Source: Clostridium sp.
GTDB taxonomy: Bacteria; Bacillota; Clostridia; Lachnospirales; Lachnospiraceae
NCBI GenBank assembly: GCA_023664385.1
Contig: JAMPFU010000007.1
Span: 39,660-103,659, forward strand
Direction: 5' to 3'
DNA length: 64,000 nt
Made by a program: the position numbers and the translations under genes. Shown here piece after piece: positions 17,211 through 26,093 of the stretch. The stretch's first letter is position 1; each line of letters starts with the position of its first letter. The notes beneath the pieces were generated by a model. That model saw nothing but the letters and a program-made list of their open reading frames with translations, did no database searches and was not told where the DNA came from.

Positions 17211-20200
17211 CGTCCTCACCTCCAAGCTCCTCAAGGATTTTTTTGTACACCAAATCCCGCTCCTTATCCTTATATTTCTTATATCTGTAATGATTGCCGC
17301 CATACTTATTGTCAAAGCGGCAAACATCCTTATACGGACAGTAAGTACATGCCGTTTTATCCCCTGCCTGCATTGGAGCTTTCTCTATCATTCCCTCAAG
17401 CATAACTTTTGCAAGCGCTCTTGTTTTTTTCATTGCAAAATCCGACACATTTTTTATGTATTCAGGATTGTCGGAAATGCCCTTCAGGACAAGCTTCTTA
17501 TCTCTTGCCGCCTTAATATCCTCCTCGCTGTCAGATTCCACGTCCACAAACGGATCCTGCATTTGATAATAATACATGCCCTCAGGAACAACCTCAGCAG
17601 TGCCGCCGTTCCTCTTATTCTGCTCTCTTACAAGATCAAGCATAATGTTCATATAAACGGAAAGCTGTAGCTGTAAGCCCTCGTACAGCTCGCTTATTTT
17701 AAAATCATGGTTTCCCGATTTGTAATCTATAATCCTTAATTTTATGCTGTTCTCCTCGCTGCTGTAATAAACATCTCCTCTGTCAACAATTCCCGTAATG
17801 GTAATCGTTTCTTCAAGCTGTTCTTTAAACCTGTATTCAAAATATTCGGGCTTTAACCTGCCGCTTACGGTTATATCATATAAGGCAGCGGCAGTCCTTT
17901 TCCCTATTCTCTTTAACGTATCCTTAAAATAGAGCAGTTTTCCGTCAGCAGCATCAAATTCCTTATCAAAAACCTCCTCAACAAAGCGCTCCACAAGCCT
18001 ATCTCTTTCATTATCGCTGACCGTTTCCCATGCATTATCAAGATTATCGTGTACATGTCTGTAGAGTTTTTCCATTGCGGCATGAAGCAGCGTTCCAAAA
18101 TTCCTGTCGTCTAAGGTATTCATTTCCCGCTCCTTAAGTCCAAGCACATACTTGAGAAAATATCCGTAGGCGCAGCTTGCGTACTGCTCAAGCCTTGATA
18201 CGGAAAGGGACGTAAGCTTTAGCCTTATCAGCTCATGTACATCATCTGCAAGATGCTCCGGCAGATTATGATAGAGAAGCCCTGCCCTTACTTGTTCCAA
18301 AAGCTTTTTTTCGCCGCTGTCATAGTAAAGCTTGTATAAGCCGTAAAGCTGGTAAAGCCTTTCATCATTTCCCGCCATAATCGCTTTCAGTCCATCTATT
18401 AAACTGTCAACGCCCGTCGCTTTTGTTCCCGAAAAATCTATCGTCTTTCCCCCATCCACAGTCTCCAGCAACGGAAATATATTACATACCCTGTTTATGA
18501 TATAGGACGGTCTCATTTCCTCATTTTCACTGTTTGCAGTTATATATGATATGTAAAGCCTGTCGCTTGGCTTTGTCATATTGACGTAAAGATAAAACTG
18601 CTCAATATAGGCATTTTGTTTTTCCGTATCTGCTAGCTCAAAGCCGAAACGGGAAAGCTTCTCCTTATCCCTATCGCTTATAATTTGTGCAGCGGCAGGT
18701 CTTGCACATAAAATGCCGTCATTTGCATCAAGAATAAACAGTACCTTTATGCCGTCAAGCCTTGTTCTTGTTATATCTCCTATTGTAATCATATCAAGGC
18801 ATGTCGGTATGATGCCAAGAGACAAATCCTTAAGCCCAAGCAGAAACAGCTCCTCAAAATCACGGATATCGATTATGTCATCCCCCATAATCTGCTCCAT
18901 CTTATCAAGCAGCTCACATATTTTCGCATAAAGCATTCCATAAAGCTTTGACATTTCAACATTATCATCCTGAAAGAATTTTTCAGCCTCCATGGTAAGC
19001 CTGTTTTCATAGTCAAGGATTTCCATAAATTCCAATATAATAGATGTAAAATTTTTTACTGACGCAGTTTTTATCAGCCTGCCATTTTCCATGATAAATG
19101 GCTTTGCAATTTCAATGATATACGCTCTTGCAAAGTCTGTTTCATCCTTCCACTTCCTGTTCCACATCCATAAGCCCTTTATTCCATGTGCAAGGACATA
19201 ATTTTCCAGTGTCTCCACGTCGCAGGCATTTAATTCTGATACAACGCCTGATTTTATGAAGGCAAATATGGCGTCATAGGAAAAATTTTCCCTGACAGCC
19301 TTCAGCATATGACATATGGCATCAATATATGGATTATTTTTTACGGGTCTGCTGTAATCCAAAAAGAAGGGAATGTCATACAACGGCATAATCTGCTTTA
19401 CAATTTCCTCTGTTTCCTCAAAATTGGCAGTAATTATGGCAAAATCCTTATATCTGTACCCCTCTCGCATGACAAGCCCTCTTATCACATCTGCCACGCC
19501 TGATATTTCGCTTCTCAAGTTTACATAACTCGAAATATGAATATTGTCAGGCTGCGCTTCGTACTTTTTATAAGGGTACCTGAACAAATTTCTTTCAAGA
19601 TGGCAAAGCTCCTCATTTTTGCCAAAGCCGCTTCCCTCTATCACTATATCATCACACAGATCTACCTTATGGCTTATGGCTTTCTCCTTAAGCTTTGTCA
19701 TGGTTTTTCTTGTGAGATAAAACAGCTCATGCTCCTTCACTGTTTTTTTATCATAAAAGGCTTTATCTATCGTAAAAACGCCGTATACCTTCCTTGCATT
19801 GTACAAAAGCTTCTCTATTACCCTGTACTGTATCGGCGTAAAGCCCGTAAAGCCGTCCATGACGATGACACTGTTTTTTATAAGCATGGAATCGTCGATG
19901 CAGTCTGCCAAAAGCTCCGTGATTTCCTCGGCAACGATGTACTGCTTACCAAGCTTATTTAAAAAGGCATCAAAAATAACGGACATGTCAGCTATTTTTT
20001 TGCCAAGGAGCGTGTCCTCCTCATTGTTTTCTTTCAGGGCTTCCGCTATCGCCCCAATTTTGCCATGTCCCAAATCATACTGATAAAGCTCTGACATTAA
20101 AGATTTTACCTCGTCAATAAAGCCGGGCTTATCTAAGGAGCTTCCATATAGTTTAAGCTTATCCTTCACGCTGCCTGCCACCTGCCGTATCAGCATGCTT

Positions 20201-20472
20201 TTTCCAAAGTCCTCAAGCACCTTGGCAGTCTTAACTCCCTGTTCGTCAAAAACACGGTAGGCAAGCCTGTTAAAGCCGATGACATCTATATTCATTGCTC
20301 CGCCTACAGGATTAAGCATAACCATTTTCCTCTGCAAAAGCATGGAATACTGCTCAGGAACAAGAAGTATATAATTCGTATCAGGATTTGCCATTGATTC
20401 GTTTATTATTTTATTGTAAATATAATGGGATTTGCCTGCGCCTGAGGCGCCCAATATAAGCTGTAGGGACAT
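17197..20472 (-). CDS. addB: ATP-dependent helicase/nuclease subunit B
   Basis: AddB partners AddA in processing broken DNA ends. The 1091-aa protein begins MSLQLILGASGAGKSHYIY, containing the Walker A. The C-terminal nuclease has RIIDYKSGNHDF, and an iron-sulphur cluster is formed by a Cys in LEQYASCAYGYF together with ACTYCPYKDVC near the end. AGGAGG lies five bases before the ATG at 20472. A gene on the other strand starts about 80 bases away, so the two transcripts are divergent. No strong minus-strand promoter was found. Confidence 0.96.
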   Translation of the reverse strand: MSLQLILGASGAGKSHYIYNKIINESMANPDTNYILLVPEQYSMLLQRKMVMLNPVGGAMNIDVIGFNRLAYRVFDEQGVKTAKVLEDFGKSMLIRQVAGSVKDKLKLYGSSLDKPGFIDEVKSLMSELYQYDLGHGKIGAIAEALKENNEEDTLLGKKIADMSVIFDAFLNKLGKQYIVAEEITELLADCIDDSMLIKNSVIVMDGFTGFTPIQYRVIEKLLYNARKVYGVFTIDKAFYDKKTVKEHELFYLTRKTMTKLKEKAISHKVDLCDDIVIEGSGFGKNEELCHLERNLFRYPYKKYEAQPDNIHISSYVNLRSEISGVADVIRGLVMREGYRYKDFAIITANFEETEEIVKQIMPLYDIPFFLDYSRPVKNNPYIDAICHMLKAVRENFSYDAIFAFIKSGVVSELNACDVETLENYVLAHGIKGLWMWNRKWKDETDFARAYIIEIAKPFIMENGRLIKTASVKNFTSIILEFMEILDYENRLTMEAEKFFQDDNVEMSKLYGMLYAKICELLDKMEQIMGDDIIDIRDFEELFLLGLKDLSLGIIPTCLDMITIGDITRTRLDGIKVLFILDANDGILCARPAAAQIISDRDKEKLSRFGFELADTEKQNAYIEQFYLYVNMTKPSDRLYISYITANSENEEMRPSYIINRVCNIFPLLETVDGGKTIDFSGTKATGVDSLIDGLKAIMAGNDERLYQLYGLYKLYYDSGEKKLLEQVRAGLLYHNLPEHLADDVHELIRLKLTSLSVSRLEQYASCAYGYFLKYVLGLKEREMNTLDDRNFGTLLHAAMEKLYRHVHDNLDNAWETVSDNERDRLVERFVEEVFDKEFDAADGKLLYFKDTLKRIGKRTAAALYDITVSGRLKPEYFEYRFKEQLEETITITGIVDRGDVYYSSEENSIKLRIIDYKSGNHDFKISELYEGLQLQLSVYMNIMLDLVREQNKRNGGTAEVVPEGMYYYQMQDPFVDVESDSEEDIKAARDKKLVLKGISDNPEYIKNVSDFAMKKTRALAKVMLEGMIEKAPMQAGDKTACTYCPYKDVCRFDNKYGGNHYRYKKYKDKERDLVYKKILEELGGEDDALD

Positions 20473-20489
20473 TTTTACCTCCTTTTTTC

Positions 20490-20518
20490 TTGCCATAACA
20501 AGGTATAGATTGTATAAT
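20490..20518 (+). promoter_or_regulatory. Promoter for the phosphoribosyltransferase-like gene
   Basis: TTGCCA (20490-20495), 17 bases, TATAAT (20513-20518) on the plus strand. Transcription would start near 20525, about 25 bases before the ATG at 20551. The -35 box overlaps the leader of addB on the other strand. Confidence 0.65.
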
Positions 20519-20550
20519 AGCCTTAACTATCAAAGTATAAGGGGGATACT

Positions 20551-21198
20551 ATGGAAAATAATACTAATAGTCTCAATATTTATTCGCAATACAATAATCT
20601 GATTGCATTGCACGTTACACCGGGGCATTTTGTCACCTCGTCCTCTCATATCAATTACTACATTGACATGACTTCTCTTAAAACAAGGAGAAATGAGGCA
20701 AAGGCGGCTGCAAAGGCTCTTGTTCAGGAATATGTTACCAGCACCATCATTGACACAATCGTCTGTCTTGACGGAACCGACATTATAGGCGCTTATCTTG
20801 CCGATGAGCTTACAAGCGCAGGCATCATGTCCGCAAACATAAACAACACGGTTTATATTATTACGCCTGAGCAAAACTCCGTGGGACAGCTTATTTTTAG
20901 GGAAAATTATATGTCCATGATCAGGGACAAAAATATTCTCGTGCTTTTGGCAACTGCCACAACAGGAAAAACCGTCCGTACCGCACTTGAGTGTATCGAG
21001 TATTACGGCGGAAAAATTGCAGGCGTCTCCTCTATATTCTCGGCAGCCTCGGAAATACATGGTCAGAAAATCAACACCATTTTTACAAGTGCCGACATTC
21101 CTGACTACGCAACCTATCGTGCATCCGAATGTCCTCTCTGCCAAGGAAATCAAACAATAAATGCGATAGTAAACAGTTTTGGGTACGCCAAATTTTAA
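20551..21198 (+). CDS. Orotate phosphoribosyltransferase-like protein
   Basis: The 215-aa protein has the order of a type I PRTase: a helical N-terminus, TIVCLDGTDIIGAYLADELT, then KNILVLLATATTGKTVRTAL, which sits where the PRPP loop (DDvxTTG) should be. The two acidic residues of the canonical PRPP loop are replaced (LLATATTG), so catalysis as a standard PyrE is doubtful. The C-terminus has an ECPLCQ cysteine pair. It is separate from other pyr genes. It might be a PRPP-sensing or degenerate family member. Confidence 0.6.
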   Translation: MENNTNSLNIYSQYNNLIALHVTPGHFVTSSSHINYYIDMTSLKTRRNEAKAAAKALVQEYVTSTIIDTIVCLDGTDIIGAYLADELTSAGIMSANINNTVYIITPEQNSVGQLIFRENYMSMIRDKNILVLLATATTGKTVRTALECIEYYGGKIAGVSSIFSAASEIHGQKINTIFTSADIPDYATYRASECPLCQGNQTINAIVNSFGYAKF

Positions 21199-21313
21199 AT
21201 TTCATAATTAGCATAAATACTCCTCATTAAGAATATATTTTATACAAAAGGTAACAGTCCTCAAAGGCATCCTTCAAAAGCTGCTTTGAGGGCATATAAT
21301 GGGGAGTTTTATT

Positions 21314-21760
21314 ATGTCTTCAAACACAAAAATAGTTGTCCTAAAGTCAAAGGAGCTTATTTACACCGGCATATTTATCATACTTGGGGTGCTCTTGGTG
21401 TTGCTTTTGTTTTATATGTTTTCTCCAAATGATAAGCAAAAAGCAGAAACAGATAACACCGAAGCCGTAACTACATATGCTCCCGGCATTTACACATCTT
21501 CTATTAACCTTGGCGGAGCCTCACTTCAGGTTTCTGTGACAGTTGACAAGGACTCTGCATCACATGTATCGATAGAGAATCTTGACGAAACCGTAACTGC
21601 CATGTACCCGCTTATCACACCTTCGCTGGATGAGATTAACTCGCAAATAAACAGCGTCAGCTCTCTTGATGATATTACATACTCTGGTGACACCCAATAT
21701 ACCACTATTATACTTATGGAGGCTGTGAAGCAGGCGCTGGAGCAGGCGGAAGTGCAGTAG
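21314..21760 (+). CDS. Membrane-anchored extracytoplasmic protein, FMN-binding-like
   Basis: This 148-aa protein has one N-terminal membrane segment (about 17-38) followed by an outside domain. The pattern GIYTSSINLGGASLQVSVTV, ENLDETVTAMYPLI and YTTIILMEAVKQAL is seen in small clostridial proteins related to the FMN_bind domain. The Thr of a typical flavinylation motif is not obvious. The ATG at 21314 follows GGGGAG at eight bases. A hairpin (CCTCAAAG/CTTTGAGG) lies before the gene at about 21260-21290. The function is unknown. Confidence 0.5.
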   Translation: MSSNTKIVVLKSKELIYTGIFIILGVLLVLLLFYMFSPNDKQKAETDNTEAVTTYAPGIYTSSINLGGASLQVSVTVDKDSASHVSIENLDETVTAMYPLITPSLDEINSQINSVSSLDDITYSGDTQYTTIILMEAVKQALEQAEVQ

Positions 21761-21792
21761 GTTACATTATATTGATTACTCTTTGTAGTCAC

Positions 21793-21939
21793 GGGCTTGC
21801 CAATATCAACATATCCATAATGAAAACCGCTTGCGCTACTGTTGTCACGTAGCGGTACTAAATGCGTCACTTCGTGACTTATTAAGTACCGACGTGACAA
21901 ACGTTTTTCAAATATGGATATGTTGATATTGGCAAGCCC
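21793..21939. repeat. Large nested palindrome with conserved core (copy 2)
   Basis: The outer arms 21793-21819 and 21913-21939 are a perfect 27-bp inverted repeat. Inside, TTGTCACGT pairs with ACGTGACAA, GGTACT with AGTACC and GTCAC with GTGAC around a TTC loop. The core, read on the minus strand, matches that of the palindrome at 13352-13414 (CGTCGGTACTTA, TTAGTACCG, TACGTG, GCGCAAGCG). It lies between a plus-strand gene ending at 21760 and a minus-strand gene ending at 22044. Confidence 0.85.
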
Positions 21940-22043
21940 TGTCTTACGCTTAATGTCTATTTCTGAAATTCTTTTTCGGTTTTATCATATATAGTGAACG
22001 TCAAACATAATATTTTTCTTTGCACGTAATGTTTTATCCTTTC

Positions 22044-22733
22044 TTACGCTTTCTTTGTTATAACGCCCCCGGTTTTGTATATGCTGTCTGACGGTACATA
22101 TCCTCTTACAGGGGAGAGTGGATATATGTTTGTGTTTCTTCCGATTACGCTTCCCGGATTTAAGACGCTGTTGCAGCCAACCTCAACGCAGTCGCCAAGC
22201 ATGGCTCCGAATTTTTTAAGCTCTGTACTTATGTCAAAGTCTCCATCTGAATTTTTACCCTTTACATGTACATGCGTTTTGTCGCTTTTTACGTTTGAGG
22301 TTATTGAGCCTGCGCCCATATGGGATTTATATCCCAATATGGAATCCCCCACATAATTGTAGTGTGGAACCTGTACGTTATCAAAAATAATCACATTTTT
22401 AAGCTCGGTAGAATTGCCTACAACGCAGCCAGCACCTACAAGAGCATTTCCCCTTATAAATGCACACTGTCTTACCTCCGTATCTGCACCTATGATTGTT
22501 GGTCCTGCAAGATACGCTGAGTCAAATACCTTTGCAGTTTTGTGTATCCATACCTGTGGTGAAACCTCATCATATTCGTTTTTGTCAAGACGGCTTCCAA
22601 GCTCAAGAATATAGTCCTTTATGTTTGGCAATGCCTCCCACGGATAGGTAAGCTTCTCCAAGTATTCCTTTGCCATCGTATGTTCAAGGCTGTACATATT
22701 TTTTATTGCCAGCTCCGAAATCATGTCATTCAT
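22044..22733 (-). CDS. Left-handed beta-helix (hexapeptide repeat) acyl/nucleotidyl transferase-like protein
   Basis: The 229-aa protein has hexapeptide-type repeats from about residue 58 to 215, such as AKVFDSAYLAGPTIIGADTE, VVGNSTELKNVIIFDNVQVP and EVGCNSVLNPGSVIGRNTNI. These resemble the C-terminal beta-helix of GlmU-type UDP-GlcNAc pyrophosphorylases. HYNYVGDSILGYKSHMGAGS is a typical active-site turn of that group. The N-terminal nucleotidyltransferase domain is absent, so it is a stand-alone acetyltransferase-like domain with unknown substrate. Confidence 0.75.
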   Translation of the reverse strand: MNDMISELAIKNMYSLEHTMAKEYLEKLTYPWEALPNIKDYILELGSRLDKNEYDEVSPQVWIHKTAKVFDSAYLAGPTIIGADTEVRQCAFIRGNALVGAGCVVGNSTELKNVIIFDNVQVPHYNYVGDSILGYKSHMGAGSITSNVKSDKTHVHVKGKNSDGDFDISTELKKFGAMLGDCVEVGCNSVLNPGSVIGRNTNIYPLSPVRGYVPSDSIYKTGGVITKKA

Positions 22734-22862
22734 TTTTATTCCTCCATTTAATTTTACTTATAGCCATGCGCAAAGCTCTTTCGCAATCATGAGCTTTACT
22801 CTGTATCATTTAACACATATCGCATTTCTTTCATCTCACATGTTAATTGATATTATGTAAAC

Positions 22863-24905
22863 TTATTCTTCTGCCTTTTCCGTTTTTTTCTTCCGCGGCT
22901 TTGCGCTTTTTTTCTCAGCATAATAGGGCTTTGTCATATCAAATATCGTTGTTATTTTGTACTGATTGTCAAGCTGCTTTACAAGCTCTGTATTTTTTAT
23001 GACAAAGCTGTTCATTTTTTCTGTGTATTCTTCCTTTGATATGGTTCCCTCCGCAACACCTGTAAGTCCCTTTTCCCAGCTTGCTGTCATCTCTGCCCGA
23101 AGAAGATTATTGATGGAATAATATACAACGTCATAGATAATCTCGCCGAGAAATGTAGGCGTTACAATCTGCGTTTTCTTATTGAGGGCTATGTATTTGT
23201 TTGTGACAAGCTTTGTAATAATGCTGTCACGGGTTGCACTTGTTCCTATGCCGCTTCCCTTTATCTGACTTCTAAGCTCCTCATCCTCAATCAGCTGTCC
23301 TGCATTTTCCATTGCAAGGATAAGCGTTCCTGAGGAATATCGTTTCGGCGGGGTCGTCTCCCCCTCCTTAATATTACATTCCTTTACCAAAAGCTGCTGC
23401 CCCTTTTTCAGTCCGTTCAGCATATCCATCACGGCAGGCGTAAGCTTTTCCTCGTTTTCCTTTTTCCCTGTTCCCGCTATCTGAAGATACCCGGGTGATA
23501 CGAGCCTTTTAAAATTAGAAAAGAAATGCTCAGGCTTTTTATCCTTGTCATCTGTTATGGCTCTTGTTAATACAAGCGCTATTTTTTCATATGCTGCCGC
23601 AGGGTAAAATATGCTCAAAAACCGTCTTGCTATGATATCATAAACCTTTTTTGCAGTTTCCGAAACACTGTTTAACGCGCCAAGTCCCTGCCCTGTCGGT
23701 ATGATTGCATAATGATCGGTAATCTGCTTGTCATTTACATATTTTGATTTTGCGATACCCTTGTAGCCGCCCTGACTCATAATATTGTCGGCAAAGGCAG
23801 AAAGTGGAGCGTATTTCCTAAGTCCACCGATATTTTTGTGTATTTCCTTGGAAACGGCAGTGGAAAGCACTCTTGCATCCGTTCTCGGATATGTGACAAG
23901 CTTCTTCTCATAAAGCTCCTGCACAATATTTAATGTATCGGTCGGACTTATTTTAAACATGGCAGAGCAGTCATTTTGCAGCTCTGCTAAATTGTAAAGC
24001 ATCGGGGGTGCCTTTTTTTCCGCCTTTTTTTCAACCTTTTCTACCGTGAGGCATAGGGGAGGATTTTTCATAAGCTGCTCTATCAGCTTTCTTGCAGACT
24101 CCTCCTGTTTAAAACCATTTTCCTTGTAAAGCAGCGGCGACTTATCATAGGCACTTCCCTCCACTGCCTTCCACTCTGCCTCAAATCCGCCAAGCTGTGC
24201 CACGACCCTGTAAAACGGTGTAGGAACAAACTCCCTGATCTCTCTTTCCCGCTTTACAATCATACCCAACACACACGTCATGACACGTCCCACGGCAATC
24301 ACGCATTTTTCAAGCTTTAAATAATTTTTTACCGTATAACTGTACTTTAATGTAAGGGCTCTTGAAAAGTTAATACCCATAAGGTAGTCCTCCTTCGCCC
24401 TTAAATATGCCGAGTCACTTAAGCTGTCATATTCCGAAAGCTCCTTTGCTTCACGTATTCCCCTTAATATTTCCTCCTCCGTCTGCGAGTCAATCCAAAC
24501 CCTCTTTTTTGTTTTGTCATCACCCACATTTGCCATTTGATCCACAAGCCTGTATATATATTCTCCCTCACGTCCTGAGTCGGTACAGACATAGATACAT
24601 GCCACATCCTCTCGGTTCAGCAGCCTTTTCACAACATTAAACTGATTGCTTGCGGCAGGGATTATCTCATACTGAAATATATCGGGAACAAATGGAATCG
24701 TGTCCATGCTCCACCTTTTTAATTCAGGATTATACGCATCAGGATAGCTCATTGTGACAAGATGTCCCACGCACCATGTCACGATAGAATCCTCCGTCTC
24801 TATAAAGCCTGTTTTTGCTCCTGCGCTGTCAGCGCCCTTTACCCCCAATGCCTTGGCAAATTCCCTTGCCACGCTGGGTTTCTCGGCTATATATAAATTC
24901 TTCAA
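22863..24905 (-). CDS. topB: DNA topoisomerase III
   Basis: This type IA topoisomerase decatenates single-strand-containing DNA. The 680-aa product starts LKNLYIAEKPSVAREFAKAL (Toprim), has VCTDSGREGEYIYR with the acidic metal site, the KLVTYPRTDARVLS segment with the catalytic Tyr, and GIGTSATRDSIITKLVTNKY. The start is a TTG at 24905, because GGAGG lies seven bases upstream and family members begin right before the AEKPSVA motif; a longer in-frame extension is not needed. There is no C-terminal zinc finger; the tail is Lys-rich. Confidence 0.95.
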   Translation of the reverse strand: MKNLYIAEKPSVAREFAKALGVKGADSAGAKTGFIETEDSIVTWCVGHLVTMSYPDAYNPELKRWSMDTIPFVPDIFQYEIIPAASNQFNVVKRLLNREDVACIYVCTDSGREGEYIYRLVDQMANVGDDKTKKRVWIDSQTEEEILRGIREAKELSEYDSLSDSAYLRAKEDYLMGINFSRALTLKYSYTVKNYLKLEKCVIAVGRVMTCVLGMIVKREREIREFVPTPFYRVVAQLGGFEAEWKAVEGSAYDKSPLLYKENGFKQEESARKLIEQLMKNPPLCLTVEKVEKKAEKKAPPMLYNLAELQNDCSAMFKISPTDTLNIVQELYEKKLVTYPRTDARVLSTAVSKEIHKNIGGLRKYAPLSAFADNIMSQGGYKGIAKSKYVNDKQITDHYAIIPTGQGLGALNSVSETAKKVYDIIARRFLSIFYPAAAYEKIALVLTRAITDDKDKKPEHFFSNFKRLVSPGYLQIAGTGKKENEEKLTPAVMDMLNGLKKGQQLLVKECNIKEGETTPPKRYSSGTLILAMENAGQLIEDEELRSQIKGSGIGTSATRDSIITKLVTNKYIALNKKTQIVTPTFLGEIIYDVVYYSINNLLRAEMTASWEKGLTGVAEGTISKEEYTEKMNSFVIKNTELVKQLDNQYKITTIFDMTKPYYAEKKSAKPRKKKTEKAEE

Positions 24906-25001
24906 ACTATTTCCTCCAAAAATCAGGTCATGCAAGTTAATATGAACGTACCATTTGCTTTTTACAGCATACAGCATTACATAATGTGTACAACAAAAAA
25001 C

Positions 25002-25030
25002 ATTATACCAACATTAAAGGAAAAAAACAA
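25002..25030 (-). promoter_or_regulatory. Promoter for topB
   Basis: On the minus strand TTGTTT (25030-25025), a 17-base spacer and TATAAT (25007-25002). A TGG in front makes an extended -10. Transcription would start near 24995, leaving a leader of about 90 bases before the TTG start. Confidence 0.65.
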
Positions 25031-25099
25031 TTGAATTTCATGATTGTGCTCTGTCGTATATTTGCACACAAAATAATAATAGAAAAATAACATGCTTTA

Positions 25100-25108
25100 T
25101 GATATAAT
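25100..25108 (+). promoter_or_regulatory. Extended -10 promoter for the duplicated membrane protein gene
   Basis: TGATATAAT forms an extended -10 element; no good -35 is seen. The transcript would start near 25115, about 50 bases before the ATG at 25166. Confidence 0.45.
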
Positions 25109-25165
25109 TGTCGAAGCAATATATTTTGTTCATGCTGGATAGATTTTGTTTTGAGGAGGTTTTTC

Positions 25166-26092
25166 ATGAAGTCTAAAGCTATTCGTGCAATTCGGTATTT
25201 ATCTCTTGTTTCTTCAATTGCAAGTATATTTATGGCATATGTAAGTGCATGTATTGTAAACAATTTTTTTCTTACGTTTTTATATAAATATTTTACAGCT
25301 TCTGCTTTAGGAATTTTTAGAACTTTAATCATGCTTATTTTTATTCTTCAGGCAATTTTAGGATTTATCCTTTTACATAAAAATAAGCGTTACCTGCGCT
25401 CGCAGGGTCAAAACCAAGCACCGCAAGCCATAAATCCATACAGATTTTTAAAGGCTGACAATATTATGAAAGCTTGTACATCAGGTGTTCTTTTGATATT
25501 GGCTTGTCTTTTTTTGTGGACTGATACTAATTTTATTTTGGACGTGATACTCCTTTTTCCACCAATTGCTGTGATGCATATATTATCCAGAAGCAGTCTT
25601 TCCATGATGAGAAAAAATGTACAGAAAAAATTTGCAAATAATGCTGAAAATAATATTATTTCAATCAGATGCCTATCTATTGTGTCAGTAGAAATCAGCC
25701 TTACTTTGACAATTCTATATTTATATATTGCAATTTCTTGTTTTATCTTCGGAAATTTTTGGGTTTATCTTATTTTTGGCTTATTTTCTTTTTGTGTCTT
25801 TGTTATTTTCTGTGCGCAGACAATTTTAAGCTTTATCTTTTTACACAAAAATAAGTGCTTATGCCCGCAAGGTCAAAGTCAAGCACCACAAGCCATAAAT
25901 CCATACAGATTTTTAAAGGCTGACAATATTTTAAAAACCGTTATATCAATTATTTTTTTCATCTTTTACTTCATTGTGCTTTTTATGCTATTGGGACTTA
26001 CCGCAGGTGGGTTAGCGATTATACTGTTCCCACATGTTGTCATACTGTCGCTGTCCATAAAATGCCTTAGTATGATGAAACCATCTGCATAG
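25166..26092 (+). CDS. Membrane protein with internal duplication, unknown function
   Basis: The 308-aa protein has about eight membrane segments in two similar halves. Each half contains a hydrophobic segment ending in FILLHKNK or FIFLHKNK, then QGQNQAPQAINPYRFLKADN or QGQSQAPQAINPYRFLKADN, then further membrane segments. The loops near residues 73-95 and 228-250 are almost identical. GGAGG lies before the ATG at 25166. Base use is much more AT-rich than in flanking genes, and the gene is alone on its strand. It converges on the DUF308-like gene, ending one base from it. No family is recognised. Confidence 0.65.
   Translation: MKSKAIRAIRYLSLVSSIASIFMAYVSACIVNNFFLTFLYKYFTASALGIFRTLIMLIFILQAILGFILLHKNKRYLRSQGQNQAPQAINPYRFLKADNIMKACTSGVLLILACLFLWTDTNFILDVILLFPPIAVMHILSRSSLSMMRKNVQKKFANNAENNIISIRCLSIVSVEISLTLTILYLYIAISCFIFGNFWVYLIFGLFSFCVFVIFCAQTILSFIFLHKNKCLCPQGQSQAPQAINPYRFLKADNILKTVISIIFFIFYFIVLFMLLGLTAGGLAIILFPHVVILSLSIKCLSMMKPSA
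25424..25465 (+). repeat. Internal duplication, copy 1
   Basis: These 42 bases are identical to 25889-25930, 465 bases downstream in the same gene and frame. They encode QAINPYRFLKADN. Weaker similarity extends about 55 bases upstream of both copies. Confidence 0.85.
25889..25930 (+). repeat. Internal duplication, copy 2
   Basis: Identical to 25424-25465. The identity at third codon positions suggests a recent duplication or gene conversion, since the surrounding halves of the gene have diverged. Confidence 0.85.
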
Positions 26093-26093
26093 C

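Noticed and set aside
16840..17670. A 276-codon plus-strand frame across the addB-addA junction
   Set aside because: Antisense to two certain genes whose motifs fix the minus strand as coding; composition is that of a shadow frame.
20530..21153. A 207-codon minus-strand frame opposite the PRTase-like gene
   Set aside because: The plus-strand gene has a promoter, ribosome site and PRTase-like fold pattern; the antisense frame has none.
25003..25332. A 109-codon minus-strand frame upstream of topB
   Set aside because: It overlaps the plus-strand membrane protein gene and the topB promoter, with no ribosome site.
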